NCBI RefSeq assembly: GCF_001905095.1
Contig: NZ_LWLS01000095.1
Coordinates: forward strand, 1 to 56,214
Reading direction: 5' to 3'
Source of the DNA: Micromonospora sp. CB01531
GTDB lineage: Bacteria > Actinomycetota > Actinomycetes > Mycobacteriales > Micromonosporaceae
DNA: 56,214 bases
The position numbers were made by a program, and so were the translations under genes. The notes under the pieces are model-generated. The model made no database searches, was not told where the DNA came from, and worked only from the letters and a program-made list of their open reading frames with translations. Shown here one piece after another: positions 13,357-22,371 of this stretch (positions are counted from its first letter, which is position 1; the number at the start of each line of letters is the position of its first letter).

Positions 13357-16300
13357 TCAGGCGCGGGGCAGTCGCGGGATGGCCGGGATGGGCGCCGGCG
13401 GGGCCGGCTCGTCGGCGGGCTGGCTGGCGCGCAGCTCCTCGATCCGGGCGGCCAGCCCGGCCACCGTGGGGGTCTCGAAGAGGCTGCGCATCGGCAGCCG
13501 CACCCCGGTGGCCTTGCGCATCGCGGCGATGAGCTGTACCGCGACCAGCGAGTTGCCGCCGAGGGAGAAGAAGTCGTCGTCCACGCCGACCTCGGTCACG
13601 CCGAGGCCGTCCCGCCAGACCTGGGCGATCACCTTCTCCAGCTCGGTCGAGGGTGCGGCCGATCCGCCGCCGGTGGCGGTCGGCGCGGAGACCGCCGGGT
13701 CGGTCTCCGCCTCCAGGCTGTCGGTGGTCACTCGGGCGGCCCGCCGGCGGATGTCCGCGACGGTGCGGGTGGCGATGACCACCTGCGCGCCGAGTCCGGC
13801 GGTGAGGCTGCGACGGAACGCCTCCGCGCCGTCCACCGGGCGGATGTCCTCGGTCACCGGAGCCGCGGCGGCGTCGGCCGCGGCGGCCGGGGTCTCGGTG
13901 AGGCCCCCGGTGACGGCGCCCTGGTCCACCCGCCGCAGCACGAAGTCGCTGATCGCGACGAGTTCCCGGCCGTCGGTGTCCACCAGGGACAGGTCGGCGG
14001 CCACCACCTCGTCGGTGGCGCTGTCCCGGTGCCGCAGGTGGCTGAGGAAGGACGCCGGCAGCGCTCCGCGCACCACGATCCGGCCGTACGACAGCGGCAG
14101 GTAGGTGCCGGAGCCCTGGCCCCGGCCGAACGCGGTGGCCACGTCCAGCAGGGCCGGGTGCAGGCCCCACGAGGGCAGGTCGGCCAGCGCCGCGGCGGGG
14201 GCCTCGATCCGGGCCAGTTCCTCCCGGTCGGCGAGGTGGTGCTCGGCGAGCGCGGCCCAGCGTGGCCCGAAGGTGAGCATGCTGGTCCGCCCCCGGCCGA
14301 ACGACGCGTCGTCGTCGACCCGCCGGCCGGCGACGGTGGGCGTATCCGCCGGCGGGGCGGGTTCCGCGGTCCAGCCGGCCGCGCCCCGGACGTGGGTACG
14401 CAGCTGGCCGGCGGCCAGGCTGGCGACGGTGAAGTCCACCCCCTCCTCGGTGGGGGTCAGCTCCACCCGGTATTGGGCGACCGTGCCGTCCGGCACCGAG
14501 AACGGCTCCAGGAAGACCACGTCGCGCAGCTCCACCGCGGCCTGCGGGTCGGGGGCGGGCAGCGCGGCGGTCACCGCGGCGCGCACCGACTCCAGGTGGG
14601 CGGTGCCCGGCACCACCGGCACCCCGCCGATCCGGTGCTCGTCGAGCAGCCAGTGGGTGCTGGCGGAGACCAGGCCGTGCAGCACGACGCCGTCCGGGCC
14701 GGCCACCTTCGTGGTCAGCACCGGGTGGTCGACCGGGCTGGTGACGGTGTCCCGGCCGGCGGCCCGGAACGCGGCCGGCGCGTTGGTCTCCACGGCCATG
14801 CCGACCTCGGCCCAGCCGCCCCAGTTCTGCGCCACCACCGGCGCGCGGAAGCCGACCCCGGCCCGCGCGAACGCGTCCAGGAAGTTGTTCGCCGCGCAGT
14901 AGTCGACCTGGCCGAAACCGCCGATCACCGCGGTGATCGAGGAGCACAGCGCCACGAAGTCCAGCGGCAGGTCGCCGAAGACCTGGGCGAGGGCGAGGGT
15001 GCCGGCCAGCTTCGGGGCGAGCACCCGCTCCGCCTCGGCCCGCTCCTTGATCTCCGCCATGCCGCCGCCGGGCAGGCCGGCGGCGTGCACGATGCCGTCC
15101 AGCCCGCCGAACCGGTGCTCCGCCGCCTCGCGTACCCGGCTCAGGTCGGTGGGGTCGGTGACGTCGGCCGCGAGCACCAGCACCTCGGCCCCGGCCGCCT
15201 CCATCCGGCGGATCGCCGCGATGGCCCGGCCGGCCCGGTCGGCGCCACCGTGCACGGCCAGGTGCTCGTCCCAGTGGTCCCGCTCGGGCAGGCCGGAGCG
15301 GGCCAGCAGCACCAGCTTGGCGCGTACCCGGCGGGCGAAGTCCTCGGCCAGGGTGATGCCGATGCCGCCGAGACCGCCGGTGATCAGGTAGCGGCCCTCC
15401 TCGCGCAGCGTGCCCGGCTCGCCCTCGGCGTCCACGGTGACCTGCTCGTACCCGGTCACCCAGCGCCGGTCGCGGCGCAGCGCCACCTCCGGGTGCTCCG
15501 GGTCGACCGGGCTGCGCAGCTCAGCGACCAGGGCGCCGGCGCCCCGCGCGGCGGCGTCCGCGTCGATCAGACGGACGGTGAGGCCGGGCAGTTCCACCGG
15601 CAGCACCCGGGCCAGGCCGGCCAGGGTGGCGTGCTCCGGCCGGACCAGGTCGTCGCCGCGCACGTCGGCGGTGCCGGCGGTGACCAGGTCGAGGGTGCGG
15701 CCCGGCTCGTCACCGGTCAGCCCGGCGCCGGCGAGCGCCTGCACCAGGTGCAGCACGCTGAAGAAACCCCGGTCCTGTGCGGCCCAGGCGGCCTCGAGGT
15801 CCGTCCCGGCCGGCTCCCCGTCCAGGGCGAACGCGTGCACGACGCGCCGCGGCAGGTCCGCGCCGAGCGCGGCGACCAGGGCGTCGTGGTCCTCGCGGAC
15901 ACCGGGGCGCAGCCGGAAACCGGTGGCCGTGGCGGCGAAGGCGTCGCCGGCGCGTACCTCGACCGGGTCGTCGCCGGCGGCGCGCAGCGCGGCGACCAGC
16001 GCCTCGCCGCGCTGGCCGTCGGCCAGCACCAGGCACCGGCCCAGCGAGTTGGTGGTGCGGGCCGGGGCGGCCTGCCGCCACACCGGCACCGCGAACCATT
16101 CCGGCAGCGGCCGGGGCCCGGTCTCCACCGGCGCCGCCGCCACCTGCTCCACCGGGTCCGGGTCGACCCAGTAGCGGCGGCGCTCGAACGGGTACGTGGG
16201 CAACGGCACCCGCCGCGCGTCCGGGTCGACAGCCAGCCGCACCGGTACGCCCGCGCACCAGAGCGCGCCGGCGCTGCCGAGCAGGGTGGCCAGATCGCCG

Positions 16301-18816
16301 GTGGACTCGCCCGGGCCGGGCAGGCTGCCCAGCGGGGTGAGCTTCCGCTGCGCCTCGCCGGCCTTGGCGACCTGCATCCGGGCCAGGTTGGCCAACTGCT
16401 TGCCGGGGCCGCACTCGAGCAGCGCCCAGGTGCCCTCGGCGAGCAGGGTGGCCACGCAGGCGCCGAAGCGGACCGGCTGGCGCAGGTGCGCCGCCCAGTA
16501 CGCCGGGTCGGTGGCCTGCGCCTCGGTGATCCAGGTGCCGGTCACGTTGGACAGGAACGGCACGGCCGGCGGGCGCAGCGGCACGGTGGCCATCAGCGCG
16601 GTGAACTCGTCGAGGATCGGTTCCATCATCGGCGAGTGGAACGCGTGCGAGGTGCGCAGCACCTTGCTCTTGCCCTTGAGGGTGGCGGCGAACTCCTCGA
16701 CGGCCGCCGTCTCGCCGGCCACCACGCAGGTGCCCGGTCCGTTGACGGTGGCGATGGCGAGCGCCTCGGGCAGCCGGTCGGCGACCGCCGACTCGTCCAG
16801 CGCCACGGCCAGCATCGAACCGGCGGGCAGCGAGTGCATCAGCCGGCCCCGGGCGGCCACCACCCGCAGCGCGTCCGGCAGGCTGAGCACGCCGGCCATG
16901 GTGGCGGCGACGTACTCGCCGATCGAGTGGCCGATCATCGCGGCCGGGGTCACTCCGGCCCGCTGCCAGGCGGTGGCGAGGGCGTACTCGACGGTGAACA
17001 GGGCCGGCTGGGTGTAGCGGGTCTCGGTGAGCTTCTCCCCCGCCGCCGGGTCCCGGCCGAGGATCAGGTCGCGGATGTCCAGGCCCAGCTCGGGGCGGAG
17101 CAGCTCGGCGCACTCGTCGACGGTGGCCGCGAACGCCGGGTCCTCGGCGTAGAGCTGGGCGCCCATGCCGGCGTACTGGGAGCCCTGCCCGGAGAAGAGG
17201 AAGGCCACCCGCGGGGCGGGGCCGTCGGTGACGCCGCGGTGCCCCTTGCGGGCATCGCGCAGGGCAGCGGCCGCCGTCTGGGGGTCGCCGGCGACGACGG
17301 CGGCGCGGTGCGCGTACTCCTGGCGGCCGACCCGCAGGGTGTGGGCGACGTCGGCGAGCAGCCCGGCGCCGCCGTTCTCCAGGTGGTCGGCGAGCCGGCG
17401 CACCGCGGTGTCCAGTGCGGTGGGGGTCTTCGCCGACACCTGGAGCAGGTGCGCCGGGCGGACCCGCCGCTCGGCCCGGTACCCGGCCGGCGCCTCCTCC
17501 AGCACCACGTGCGCGTTGGTGCCGCCGATGCCGAAGGAGCTCACCCCGGCCCGGCGCGGCGTCCCGTCGGTGTCCCACTTGGTCAGCGTGTTCGCCACGT
17601 AGAACGGGGTTTCGGCGAAGTCGATCGCCGGGTTCGGCGTCTCGTAGTTGATGGTCGGCGGGATCAGGCCGTGCTCCATGGCGAGCACCGTCTTGATCAC
17701 GCTGACGATGCCGGAGGGCTGGCTGAGGTGGCCGATGTTGGACTTCACCGAGCCGATGCCGCACCAGCCCCGGTCGTCGGTGTCCTTGGCGTACACGGCG
17801 GAGAGGGCGGAGATCTCGATCGGGTCGCCCAGCGCCGTGCCGGTGCCGTGCGCCTCCACGTAGCTGATGGTGCGCGGGTCGATGCCGGCCATGCCGACCG
17901 CCTGGGCGACCGCCTCCATCTGGCCGTCGATGCTGGGGGCGGTGAAGCCCACCTTGCCGGCGCCGTCGTTGTTGATCGCGTTGCCGAGCACCACCGCGCG
18001 GATGGTGTCGCCGTCGGCGATGGCGTCGGAGAGGCGCTTGAGCAGGGTCACCCCGACGCCGCTGCCCCACACCGTGCCGTTGGCGTCGGCGTCGAACGGG
18101 CGGCACCGGCCGTCCGGGGAGGTGAAGCCGTCCATGCCCAGGTAGCCGACGTGCGGCAGCTCGATGTTGACGCCGCCGGCGAGCGCCATGTCGCACTCGC
18201 CGTTACGCAGCGCCTCGCAGGCCAGGTGGAACGCGACCAGCGAGGTGGAGCAGGCGGTGTGCACGGTCAGGCTCGGCCCGCGCAGGTCCAGCCGGTACGA
18301 CACGTTGGTGGCCACGTAGTTCGGGGAGTTGCCGGTGGCGAGGGAGACCGCGCCGTGCGGGCTGCCGCCGACCCGCTTGTTGCGCAGCACGAACTTGTGC
18401 AGGTAGGTGTTGCCGCCGGTGCCCGCGTACACGCCGACCGCGCCGTCGTAGCGGGCCGGGTCGTAGCCGGCGTCCTGCAGCGCGGTGTAGCAGCTTTCCA
18501 GGAACAGCCGGTGCTGCGGGTCGGTGATCTCGGCCTCGCGGGCGGTCATCCCGAACAGGCCGGCGTCGAACTCGTCGTAGCCGTCGACCAGCGGGGCCCG
18601 GTTCACCCAGCCCGGGTCGTCGACCTCCTCGGCGGAGGCGCCCCGGGCGAGCTGCTCCTCGCGGGTCAGCTCGGTGACCGACTCCACGCCGTCGACCAGG
18701 TTGCGCCAGAACTCCGCGAGGTCGGCGGCGCCGGGCAGGCGGGCGGCGAGCCCGACGATGGCGATCGGTTCGATGCCGTCGTCGGTGGGGTGCTCGGTGG
18801 CGATGTCGTTGTTCAT
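13357..18816 (-). CDS. Type I PKS, domain order KS-AT-KR-DH-ACP
   Basis: An 1819-residue modular PKS. KS about 15-445 (Cys189 in HTACSTSLVAF, EAHGTGT, NIGHL); AT about 535-850 (GHSIGEY, and HAFHS, the malonyl-CoA type); KR about 930-1370 (nucleotide motif TGGLGGIG, active-site Tyr in VDYCAANN); DH about 1385-1650 (HRIGGVPVVPG, the HxxxGxxxxP motif, and HPALLD for the aspartate); ACP about 1705-1790 (SLGGNSL). It should extend an aminoacyl chain by one malonate and give an alpha,beta-unsaturated acyl group. The KR lies before the DH, whereas canonical modules place DH before KR. An AAGGACGA-like ribosome binding site precedes the ATG at 18816. It is separated from the upstream NRPS gene by 57 bases. 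Confidence 0.93.
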   Translation of the reverse strand: MNNDIATEHPTDDGIEPIAIVGLAARLPGAADLAEFWRNLVDGVESVTELTREEQLARGASAEEVDDPGWVNRAPLVDGYDEFDAGLFGMTAREAEITDPQHRLFLESCYTALQDAGYDPARYDGAVGVYAGTGGNTYLHKFVLRNKRVGGSPHGAVSLATGNSPNYVATNVSYRLDLRGPSLTVHTACSTSLVAFHLACEALRNGECDMALAGGVNIELPHVGYLGMDGFTSPDGRCRPFDADANGTVWGSGVGVTLLKRLSDAIADGDTIRAVVLGNAINNDGAGKVGFTAPSIDGQMEAVAQAVGMAGIDPRTISYVEAHGTGTALGDPIEISALSAVYAKDTDDRGWCGIGSVKSNIGHLSQPSGIVSVIKTVLAMEHGLIPPTINYETPNPAIDFAETPFYVANTLTKWDTDGTPRRAGVSSFGIGGTNAHVVLEEAPAGYRAERRVRPAHLLQVSAKTPTALDTAVRRLADHLENGGAGLLADVAHTLRVGRQEYAHRAAVVAGDPQTAAAALRDARKGHRGVTDGPAPRVAFLFSGQGSQYAGMGAQLYAEDPAFAATVDECAELLRPELGLDIRDLILGRDPAAGEKLTETRYTQPALFTVEYALATAWQRAGVTPAAMIGHSIGEYVAATMAGVLSLPDALRVVAARGRLMHSLPAGSMLAVALDESAVADRLPEALAIATVNGPGTCVVAGETAAVEEFAATLKGKSKVLRTSHAFHSPMMEPILDEFTALMATVPLRPPAVPFLSNVTGTWITEAQATDPAYWAAHLRQPVRFGACVATLLAEGTWALLECGPGKQLANLARMQVAKAGEAQRKLTPLGSLPGPGESTGDLATLLGSAGALWCAGVPVRLAVDPDARRVPLPTYPFERRRYWVDPDPVEQVAAAPVETGPRPLPEWFAVPVWRQAAPARTTNSLGRCLVLADGQRGEALVAALRAAGDDPVEVRAGDAFAATATGFRLRPGVREDHDALVAALGADLPRRVVHAFALDGEPAGTDLEAAWAAQDRGFFSVLHLVQALAGAGLTGDEPGRTLDLVTAGTADVRGDDLVRPEHATLAGLARVLPVELPGLTVRLIDADAAARGAGALVAELRSPVDPEHPEVALRRDRRWVTGYEQVTVDAEGEPGTLREEGRYLITGGLGGIGITLAEDFARRVRAKLVLLARSGLPERDHWDEHLAVHGGADRAGRAIAAIRRMEAAGAEVLVLAADVTDPTDLSRVREAAEHRFGGLDGIVHAAGLPGGGMAEIKERAEAERVLAPKLAGTLALAQVFGDLPLDFVALCSSITAVIGGFGQVDYCAANNFLDAFARAGVGFRAPVVAQNWGGWAEVGMAVETNAPAAFRAAGRDTVTSPVDHPVLTTKVAGPDGVVLHGLVSASTHWLLDEHRIGGVPVVPGTAHLESVRAAVTAALPAPDPQAAVELRDVVFLEPFSVPDGTVAQYRVELTPTEEGVDFTVASLAAGQLRTHVRGAAGWTAEPAPPADTPTVAGRRVDDDASFGRGRTSMLTFGPRWAALAEHHLADREELARIEAPAAALADLPSWGLHPALLDVATAFGRGQGSGTYLPLSYGRIVVRGALPASFLSHLRHRDSATDEVVAADLSLVDTDGRELVAISDFVLRRVDQGAVTGGLTETPAAAADAAAAPVTEDIRPVDGAEAFRRSLTAGLGAQVVIATRTVADIRRRAARVTTDSLEAETDPAVSAPTATGGGSAAPSTELEKVIAQVWRDGLGVTEVGVDDDFFSLGGNSLVAVQLIAAMRKATGVRLPMRSLFETPTVAGLAARIEELRASQPADEPAPPAPIPAIPRLPRA

Positions 18817-18873
18817 CGGGGTCGTCCTTTTGTCACGCGGGTGCCGGGGTGGCCGGCGGGGAGGGTTGCGGCG

Positions 18874-21800
18874 TCACTGGTGTGGTCGTCGGGGCGGGGT
18901 ACGGCGGGCCCGGCCGCGGCGGGCGGCGGCGCGCAGCGCGGCACGGGCCAGTTCCGGCCGGTCGGCGGTGCCGTCGAGGCTGGCGGCGAGGGCCCGTACG
19001 GTCGGGTGGCGGAACAGGTCGAGCATGGTGATGGAGCGGCCGGTGGCCGCGGTGAGCCGGGCGTGCACCGCGGCGAGGGCCATCGAGTGGCCGCCGATGT
19101 CGAAGAAGTTCTCACCGACCCCGACCCGGTCCTTGCCGAGCACCTCCCGCCAGATGCCGGCGATCAGCTCCTCGGTTTCGGTGAGCTCGTCGGGCCCGAC
19201 GGGCAGCGTGGCCCGCGCCGGCTCGGCGGCGGCGACGGTCATCGCGCCGAGGGCCGACACCCGGACCGCCGGCCGCGGAAGCTCGGCGGCGACCCGGTCG
19301 GCCGGCGCGTCCGGATCGGCGGCCAGCGCGCCGACAAGGGCGGCCAGGTCGGCCAGGAGCCCCTCGATCCGGTCCGCCTCGAACAGGTCCGGGTTGTGCA
19401 CCACCTCGACCCCGGCCCGGCCGGCCCGTTCGACCACGTAGACGGTGATGTCGAAGGGCGAGCCGGGCTTCGGCACCGGCACCGGCTCGACGGTCAGGCC
19501 GGCGAGGGCGAGGCGGGGCGGCACGAAGTTGAGCACGTTGAACAGCACCTGCACCAGCGGGGCGCGGGAGGTGTCCCGGCCGACGCCGAGCGCCTCGACG
19601 ATCCGCTCCAGCGGTGCGCCGGGGTGCGTGGTGACCTCGTGCAGTTCGGCGGCGCAGCGGTCCACCAGCTCGGTGAAGCTGGCGCCGCCGCTGCGGACCC
19701 GGACCGGCACGGTGTCGATGAAGAAGCCGATGACGTCGTCGAACGCGGCCAGCCGCCGGTCGGCGACGATCGCGCCGAGCACGTGGTCGTTGGCCCCGGT
19801 GAGCCGGCGCAGCAGCTCACCGAAGCCGGCCAGCAGCACCGCGGCGACCGTGGTGCCGCGCCGGGCGGCCAGCTCGCGGACCGCCCGGTCGGCGTCCGCG
19901 GCGAGCACCACCGCCGCCTCCGCGCCGGCGTACGTCTGCACGGCCGGGCGGGGCCGGTCCCGGGGCAGATCGAGCACGGTCGGCGCGCCGGCCAGGTGCT
20001 CGCTCCACCAGGCCAGGTCGGTGGCGCCCCGGCGGCGGTCCCGGTCGGCCCGCCACACCGCGTAGTCGGCGTAGGTGGCGGGCAGCGCGGGCAGGGCCGG
20101 CGGCGCGCCGGCGACCGCACGGGCGTACGCGGTGGCGAGGTCGTCGTAGAGCAGCGCCTCGGACCAGCCGTCGAAGACCGCGTGGTGCATGGTCATGGCG
20201 AGGACGTGCTCGTCGGCGCCGACCCGGTAGACGGTCAGCTGCCAGGGCGGCCCGGTGGCCAGGTCGAACGCGTGCCCGGCCCCGGCGGCCAGCAGGGTGG
20301 CCAGTTCCGCCTCGGGGTCGGCGGCACCGGTCAGGTCCACCACCGGCACGGCCACGTCGGTCGGCTCCTCGCACACCGCGTACGGCACGCCGCCGGTCTG
20401 CGGGATGCGCCAGCGCAGCACGTCGTGGCGCTCCACCACGGCGCGCAGCGCCGCGCCGAGGGCGGCGGTGTCCAGCGGCCCGCGCAGCCGGTGCGCGACG
20501 GCGATGTTGTAGGGCGCGCTGGACGGGGCGAGCTGGTCCATGAACCACAGCCGCCGCTGCGGCGGGGAGAGCGTGGGCGGGTTGCCGGTGGTCAGTCCGT
20601 CACCGCCGGCGGGGGCGGCGGCACGGACCCGGTCCACCAGCGCGGCGAAGGTCCGGCCGGTGAACAGGTCCCGGGTGTCGACCTGCCGGCCCAGCTCGGC
20701 GCGGAGCGCGGCGACCAGCCGCATCGCGGCGATCGAGTTGCCGCCGGCGGCGAGGAAGTCGCTGTCCGGGCCCGGGGCCGCGCCGAGCAGCCGGGCCCAG
20801 AGCCGCCGGAGGGTGGCCTCGACCGGGTCATCGCCGGCGACCTCGTCCACCGGGGTGTCCGTGGACCGGGCCAGGGCGCGCAGCGCCGGCCGGTCCAGCT
20901 TTCCGGTGGTCGGGCTGACCGGCAGTGCGGCCAGCCGCACCGTCCGGGCCGGCAGCATCGCGGTGGTCAGCCGGGGCCCGGCGTACGCCCGCAGCGCGTC
21001 GTCGTCGGGGGCGTCGGCCGGGGTGAGGAACGCGACCAGCTCGGTGCCGGCCGGTCCGGGCACCGCCTCCACGGCGACCCGGTCGACGCCGGGGTGCCCG
21101 GCCAGCATCGCCTCGACCTCGCCCAGCTCGATGCGCTGGCCGCGGATCTTGACCTGCCGGTCGGCCCGGCCCAGGTAGACGATCCGGCCGTCGGGCGCCT
21201 GGCGGACCAGGTCGCCGGTGCGGTAGAGCCGCTCGCCGGGCCGGTCGCCGAACGGGTCGGGGACGAACCGCTCGGCGGTGAGTCCGGGCCGGTTGAGATA
21301 GCCGTCGGCCAGGCCGGGCCCGCCGATCAGCAGCTCGCCGGTCTCCCCCGGCGGCACGGGGCGCAGCTCGGCGTCCACCACGTACGCCCGGTGGTTGGGC
21401 AGCGGGAGGCCGATCGGCACCGGGTCGGCGTCGGCGGCGGTGAGGTCGCCGCTGACCGCCAGCACGGTGGTCTCGGTGGGGCCGTAGCCGTTGAGGAACC
21501 GCCGGCCGGGAGCCCAGCGGGCGACCAGCTCGGCGGGGACCGCCTCGCCGCCGCAGAGCACCACCCGCCAGGACGGCACGTCCGCCGGGTCGAGCAGGGC
21601 GAGCACGGTCGGGGTGATGAATCCCCAGGTCACCTCGTGCGCGGCGAGGAACCGGGCCAGCCGGGCCGGGTCGGCCCGGTCGTCGGCGCCGAGCAGCTGC
21701 ACCGCGCCGCCGAGCAGCAGCGGCACGAACAGGTCCATGGTGGCCGCGTCGAAGCCGAGCGAGGCGATGCCGAGGCTGCGTACGCCGGCGTCGGCGCCGG

Positions 21801-22371
21801 TCAGCGCGATGACCCCGGTGACGAACTCGACCACGTTGCGGTGGGTGGTGAGCACCCCCTTGGGCCGGCCGGTCGACCCGGAGGTGAACAGCACGTACGC
21901 CGGGTCGCCCGGGCGCGCGGGGCAGGGCGCGAGCGGGGCGGGGCCGGGCAGCCCGACCGTCTCGACGCCCGGCTCGTCGCCGAACTCGGCGGCCGCGGCG
22001 TCGCCGGCCACCACCCGGACGCCGGCGTCGCGGGCGATCTCGCGCAGCCGCTCGCGCGGGCCGCCTGGCTCCAGGGGCACGTAGCAGCCGCCGGCCAGGA
22101 GCACCCCGAGCACGGTGACCACCAGGTCGGGGGTGCGGGTGCCGCAGACGCCGACCCGGTCGCCCCGGCCGACGCCCCGCTCGCGCAGCGCGGCGGCCAC
22201 CCCGGCGGCCCGGCCGACGAGTTCGGCGTAGGTGAGCCGCTCGTCCCACTGGCGTACGGCCACCGCGTCGGGGGTGCGGGCCGCCTGCGCGGTGATCAGG
22301 TCGGCGAGGGTGGCGTCCGGCCAGGGCAGTGCCTCGCCGTACGCGGCGCTGGCGGTCAGGATGTCGGTCAC
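18874..22371 (-). CDS. NRPS A-T-C-T protein
   Basis: A 1165-residue protein that starts with adenylation (about 20-505, YVLFTSGSTGRPKGV, YGPTETT), then carrier (about 520-600, AAGGNSIAAM), condensation (about 615-1040, HHAVFDGW) and a second carrier (about 1075-1150, DIGGHSMAL). It has no second A domain, so the last carrier is loaded by the same A domain or in trans. The A pocket reads DAMFLGGVLK, nearest to aliphatic codes such as Val or Leu, but it is no close match to one I know. The start is GTG 22371 (VTDILTAS), which overlaps the stop of the LanB-like gene by four bases (GTGA). The second carrier should hand its chain to the KS of the next protein. Confidence 0.9.
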   Translation of the reverse strand: MTDILTASAAYGEALPWPDATLADLITAQAARTPDAVAVRQWDERLTYAELVGRAAGVAAALRERGVGRGDRVGVCGTRTPDLVVTVLGVLLAGGCYVPLEPGGPRERLREIARDAGVRVVAGDAAAAEFGDEPGVETVGLPGPAPLAPCPARPGDPAYVLFTSGSTGRPKGVLTTHRNVVEFVTGVIALTGADAGVRSLGIASLGFDAATMDLFVPLLLGGAVQLLGADDRADPARLARFLAAHEVTWGFITPTVLALLDPADVPSWRVVLCGGEAVPAELVARWAPGRRFLNGYGPTETTVLAVSGDLTAADADPVPIGLPLPNHRAYVVDAELRPVPPGETGELLIGGPGLADGYLNRPGLTAERFVPDPFGDRPGERLYRTGDLVRQAPDGRIVYLGRADRQVKIRGQRIELGEVEAMLAGHPGVDRVAVEAVPGPAGTELVAFLTPADAPDDDALRAYAGPRLTTAMLPARTVRLAALPVSPTTGKLDRPALRALARSTDTPVDEVAGDDPVEATLRRLWARLLGAAPGPDSDFLAAGGNSIAAMRLVAALRAELGRQVDTRDLFTGRTFAALVDRVRAAAPAGGDGLTTGNPPTLSPPQRRLWFMDQLAPSSAPYNIAVAHRLRGPLDTAALGAALRAVVERHDVLRWRIPQTGGVPYAVCEEPTDVAVPVVDLTGAADPEAELATLLAAGAGHAFDLATGPPWQLTVYRVGADEHVLAMTMHHAVFDGWSEALLYDDLATAYARAVAGAPPALPALPATYADYAVWRADRDRRRGATDLAWWSEHLAGAPTVLDLPRDRPRPAVQTYAGAEAAVVLAADADRAVRELAARRGTTVAAVLLAGFGELLRRLTGANDHVLGAIVADRRLAAFDDVIGFFIDTVPVRVRSGGASFTELVDRCAAELHEVTTHPGAPLERIVEALGVGRDTSRAPLVQVLFNVLNFVPPRLALAGLTVEPVPVPKPGSPFDITVYVVERAGRAGVEVVHNPDLFEADRIEGLLADLAALVGALAADPDAPADRVAAELPRPAVRVSALGAMTVAAAEPARATLPVGPDELTETEELIAGIWREVLGKDRVGVGENFFDIGGHSMALAAVHARLTAATGRSITMLDLFRHPTVRALAASLDGTADRPELARAALRAAARRGRARRTPPRRPHQ

